Positions 5,558 to 7,543 of a DNA stretch of 7,543 nt are shown piece by piece. The DNA comes from an uncultured Clostridia bacterium. Lineage in GTDB: Bacteria; Bacillota; Clostridia; TANB77; CAG-508. The notes under the pieces were generated by a model, which ran no database searches, was not told the origin of the DNA, and saw only the letters and a program-made list of their open reading frames with translations. Location: positions 1 to 7,543 of the forward strand of contig CAKPJM010000053.1 of NCBI GenBank assembly GCA_934162625.1, in the 5' to 3' direction. Positions within the stretch are counted from its first letter, which is position 1. Every line of letters begins with the position of its first letter. The translations under genes were made by a program, and so were the position numbers.

Positions 5558-5582
5558 CAAAATTTGTAAAGAGCAAATTTTG
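5558..5582 (-). promoter_or_regulatory. Hairpin abutting the rpsE ribosome binding site
   Basis: CAAAATTTG (5558-5566) is perfectly complementary to CAAATTTTG (5574-5582) around a seven-base loop. In the transcript the stem ends directly before GAAGGAGG of rpsE. It could affect ribosome access, or be part of a repeat element: the adjoining 5583-5612 contains a GAAGAGTGAAGAAT motif on the minus strand. A regulatory role is speculative. Confidence 0.45.
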
Positions 5583-5632
5583 TATTATTTATTCTTCACT
5601 CTTCATTATTAATTCTCTTCTGGGAACAATCC

Positions 5633-5992
5633 CTAGAATTTTAATCCACCTTCTCTTGCAGCTTCTGCAAGTTCTTTTACTATTCCGTGGTATATATATC
5701 CACCTCTGTCATATACAACAGATTCTATATTTTTTTCCAAAGCTCTTTTTGCTATTAAAGCTCCAACTTCTTTAGCTGCTTCTTTATTAGCTTTTTTAGT
5801 TTTTACTTCTTTATCTAGTGTAGATGCACTTGCTAAAGTAACTCCTTTTACATCATCTATTACTTGAACAGATATATTGCTATTGCTTCTGAAAACACAT
5901 AGTCTTGGGCATTCTGCTGTTCCGCTTATTTTTGTACGTACTCTTTTATGTCTTCTTTCTCTTTCTAATTTTCTATTTGTTTTGCTAATCAT
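5633..5992 (-). CDS. rplR: 50S ribosomal protein L18
   Basis: L18 binds 5S rRNA and, with L5, anchors it in the central protuberance of the 50S subunit. The protein has 119 residues, a typical length. The basic start MISKTNRKLERERRHKRVRTKISGT (rRNA-binding), PRLCVFRSNSNISVQVIDD, the alanine-rich helix near residues 70-86 and the C-terminal signature VYDRGGYIYHGIVKELAEAAREGGLKF are characteristic. The ATG has AAAGGAG about ten bases upstream. The stop is TAG, lying in ATTCTAGGGA, a motif also seen in the repeat at 1879-1895. The gene is flanked by a palindromic element toward rplF (6031-6137) and a repeat-like gap toward rpsE. Confidence 0.97.
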   Translation of the reverse strand: MISKTNRKLERERRHKRVRTKISGTAECPRLCVFRSNSNISVQVIDDVKGVTLASASTLDKEVKTKKANKEAAKEVGALIAKRALEKNIESVVYDRGGYIYHGIVKELAEAAREGGLKF

Positions 5993-6030
5993 TTAAGAAT
6001 TTCTCCTTTCTTTTTATACTTGTTTTTATT

Positions 6031-6137
6031 AAAGGCATATTACTCGAAAAGCAAGTAAAAATTATTGAAACTTACGTGTGTATGTTGAAATAATTTTTAC
6101 GCAGCTTGACAACTCAAGATGCCGCTTTTCATTTATT
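6031..6137. repeat. Palindromic element between rplF and rplR
   Basis: GTAAAAATTATT (6055-6066) pairs perfectly with AATAATTTTTAC (6089-6100), and weaker pairing extends outward (AAGGCATATT on the left against AAGCGGCATCTT on the right, minus strand). The minus-strand edge AATGAAAAGCGGCATCT (6117-6133) is identical to 3082-3098 next to the secY stop. The minus-strand reading also resembles the left arm of the element at 2829-2947. It begins directly after the rplF stop and ends about 20 bases before the rplR ribosome binding site. Confidence 0.7.
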
Positions 6138-6674
6138 TTATTTACCTGTTTTACCTTCTTTTCTTCTAATATGTTCATCTACATATTTAATACCTTTTCC
6201 TCTATATGGTTCAGGTAATCTTTGTTTTCTTACTTCTGCAGCCATTTGTCCAACTAACTCTTTGTTTATACCTCTAACTATTACAGAGTTTGGATTTGGC
6301 ACTTCATAAGTAATACCAGCTGGTTCTTCCATTTTAACTGGATGTGAGTATCCTAGTGTTAAAACTAAAGTATTCCCTTGTTTTGCTGCTCTATATCCAA
6401 CACCATTAATTTCTAATTGTTTTGTGTATTCATTAGAAACACCTTGTATCATATTATTAATTAATGTTCTTGTTAATCCATGTAAACTTTTATTTTCTTT
6501 TTCATCGTTTGGTCTTGTAACTGTAATAACATTGTTCTCTAATTTTACTGTTATATTTTCGTTTATATTTTTTTCCAATGTTCCTTTAGGTCCTTTTACA
6601 GTGATCTTTTGTCCATCCAACTTAACTTCTATGCCTTCAGGTACTGTAATTGGTTTATTTCCTATTCTTGACAT
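6138..6674 (-). CDS. rplF: 50S ribosomal protein L6
   Basis: L6 binds 23S rRNA near the sarcin-ricin loop and the factor-binding site. The 178-residue length is standard. It begins MSRIGNKPITVPEGIEVKLD and has two similar alpha/beta domains (about residues 1-80 and 82-170). Family signatures include KGPKGTLE, GLTRTLINNMIQGVS (68-82), GYSHPV and the C-terminal PEPYRGKGIKYVDEHIRRKEGK. The ATG is preceded by AAAGGAGAAACAAAA. It follows rpsH after a 78-base gap with no gene but with a small CTTGC/GCAAG hairpin (6734-6747). A palindromic element begins directly after its stop codon. Nothing in the protein is unusual. Confidence 0.98.
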   Translation of the reverse strand: MSRIGNKPITVPEGIEVKLDGQKITVKGPKGTLEKNINENITVKLENNVITVTRPNDEKENKSLHGLTRTLINNMIQGVSNEYTKQLEINGVGYRAAKQGNTLVLTLGYSHPVKMEEPAGITYEVPNPNSVIVRGINKELVGQMAAEVRKQRLPEPYRGKGIKYVDEHIRRKEGKTGK

Positions 6675-6752
6675 TTTTGTTTCTCCTTTCTTAAGATACT
6701 TTCTTCTTTTTACTTTTCATATCAATTTTAGTTCTTGCGAAAGCAAGTTTAA

Positions 6753-7151
6753 TTACCAAATATATGCTAATACTTCTCCACCTACACCTGCTTCTCTTGC
6801 TTGTTTGTCAGTCATTATTCCTTTTGATGTAGAAATTAAAGCTATTCCTAATCCGTTTAATACTCTTGGAAGTTCATCTTTTGCTGCATATATTCTTAAA
6901 CCTGGTTTGCTTATTCTTTTTAATCCAGAAATTACTTTTTTTCCTTTTTCTGTATATTTTAGGCTTACTCTAATAATTCCTTGATTTTCATTTTCTATTT
7001 CTTCATAAGCTTTAATATATCCTTCATTAAATAGTATCTCTGCTATAGATTTTTTCATTTTAGATGCAGGGATATCTACTGTTTTAAATTTTGCACTATT
7101 TGCATTTCTTATTCTTGTTAACATATCTGCTATTGGATCAGTAGTATTCAT
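6753..7151 (-). CDS. rpsH: 30S ribosomal protein S8
   Basis: S8 is a primary binder of 16S rRNA, needed for folding of the central domain; in Escherichia coli it also represses translation of the spc operon. The 132-residue length is normal. MNTTDPIADMLTRIRNANSAKF opens the protein, the central KRISKPGLRIYAAKDELPRVLNGLGIA is typical, and the C-terminal signature is STSKGIMTDKQAREAGVGGEVLAYIW. The ATG is preceded by AAAGGAGGAAAAATTAA. It follows rpsN after a 145-base gap holding a palindromic element. Whether S8 feeds back on this operon cannot be seen; the E. coli target site in rplE mRNA would be outside the window. Confidence 0.98.
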   Translation of the reverse strand: MNTTDPIADMLTRIRNANSAKFKTVDIPASKMKKSIAEILFNEGYIKAYEEIENENQGIIRVSLKYTEKGKKVISGLKRISKPGLRIYAAKDELPRVLNGLGIALISTSKGIMTDKQAREAGVGGEVLAYIW

Positions 7152-7179
7152 TTAATTTTTCCTCCTTTTCTATTTTGAA

Positions 7180-7281
7180 GTGAGATGTGAGAAATGAGAA
7201 ATGTAAAATCTCTTTTTGACATCTAACTTCTTTTTTATTTCTAAGGTTTAATGCTAGATTTTCTCATCTCTAACATCTCAC
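7180..7281. repeat. GTGAGATGTGAG-type inverted repeat between rpsN and rpsH
   Basis: The 22 bases at 7180-7201 match the complement of 7260-7281 at 20 positions, with GTGAGATGT and ATGAGAAA conserved on both arms. The left arm (TTGAAGTGAGATGTG) is shared with the element at 4897-5038, with 21 of 25 bases matching over the longer motif. The element occupies most of the rpsN-rpsH gap. It holds no gene. Confidence 0.7.
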
Positions 7282-7296
7282 CCCTCACCTCTTAGT

Positions 7297-7482
7297 TTAC
7301 CAACTTGCTTTTTTTACACCTGGTATTTCACCTTTATGTGCTAACTCTCTAAAGCATATACGGCAAACTCCATATTTTCTAATATATCCGTGTGGTCTTC
7401 CACATAATTTACATCTATTATATTCTCTAGTTTTATATTTTTGTGGTCTTTGTTGTTTTATAATCATTGCTTTTTTAGCCAT
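7297..7482 (-). CDS. rpsN: 30S ribosomal protein S14, zinc-binding (type Z)
   Basis: A 61-residue S14 of the short zinc form, located in the 30S head. Two CxxC pairs, Cys24-Cys27 (CKLC) and Cys40-Cys43 (CRIC), bind zinc. GRPHGYIRKYGVCRICFREL and the C-terminal IPGVKKASW are typical of the Gram-positive type sometimes called rpsZ or rpsN1. The residues MAKKAMIIKQQRPQKYKTREYNRC lead into the zinc ribbon. The ATG is preceded by AAAGGAG with a nine-base spacer. It is the highest-coordinate gene here; rplE would be expected upstream, beyond the window. A copy of a palindromic element begins about 20 bases upstream of its ribosome binding site (7519). Confidence 0.98.
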   Translation of the reverse strand: MAKKAMIIKQQRPQKYKTREYNRCKLCGRPHGYIRKYGVCRICFRELAHKGEIPGVKKASW

Positions 7483-7518
7483 GTTTTTTTCTCCTTTCCA
7501 TAATCTACATATATAAGC

Positions 7519-7543
7519 AAATCAAAAACGAGCAGTGCTAGAC
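7519..7543. repeat. Partial palindromic element cut by the window edge
   Basis: AAATCAAAAACGAGCA followed by an ACTAG-like segment matches the complement of 2919-2943 at 22 of 25 bases. It is probably the edge of another copy of the element upstream of adk; here it lies upstream of rpsN. The rest is outside the window. Confidence 0.6.

Noticed and set aside
6105..6133. TTGACA on the plus strand in the rplF-rplR gap
   Set aside because: No -10 hexamer follows at a suitable distance, and a promoter here would run antisense into rplF.

Overview
The window holds most of the bacterial spc ribosomal-protein operon and the start of the next block, all on the minus strand. Read in the direction of transcription (high to low coordinates) the order is rpsN (S14) - rpsH (S8) - rplF (L6) - rplR (L18) - rpsE (S5) - [no rpmD] - rplO (L15) - secY - adk - map - infA (IF-1) - rpmJ (L36) - rpsM (S13). 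A likely ribosome binding site for rpsK sits at the low-coordinate edge. The gene order, strongly AT-rich DNA, A/T-ending codons, zinc-type S14, zinc-lid adenylate kinase and strong AGGAGG / GAGGTGA ribosome binding sites fit a low-GC Bacillota bacterium, most likely a member of the Clostridia. The species cannot be read from the sequence.

The genes work together: seven 30S or 50S proteins plus IF-1 and L36 build and start the ribosome, SecY is the channel of the Sec translocon, Map removes initiator methionine from new proteins, and Adk balances adenine nucleotides. The coding sequences are ordinary, with one exception. secY is split by an apparent +1 frameshift near base 4282. A 59-codon reading frame starting at TTG 4438 carries the N-terminus and first membrane helix and ends at TGA 4259-4261; the rest of SecY continues in another frame. 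Choosing starts by ribosome binding site and family length gives TTG starts for secY, map and infA.

The surprise is between the genes. This operon is normally tightly packed, but here most gaps are 75-300 bp and are filled with palindromic elements. One AT-rich family of about 100-125 bp occurs at 2829-2947, 2980-3104, 6031-6137 and (cut by the edge) 7519-7543. A second, rich in GTGAGATGTGAG, lies at 4897-5038 and 7180-7281. The adk-map gap is almost entirely one 295-bp composite element (1856-2150) with 20-bp terminal inverted repeats around several more GC-rich hairpins. The rpmJ-rpsM gap (391-637) holds several short perfect palindromes. The L30 gene rpmD is missing from its usual place between rpsE and rplO, where a palindromic element sits instead.

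A full-consensus sigma-A promoter (TTGACA, 17-base spacer, TATAAT) lies in the last codons of map and should drive infA-rpmJ-rpsM and genes beyond the window. No RNA genes, CRISPR array, transposase or clear intrinsic terminator were seen.
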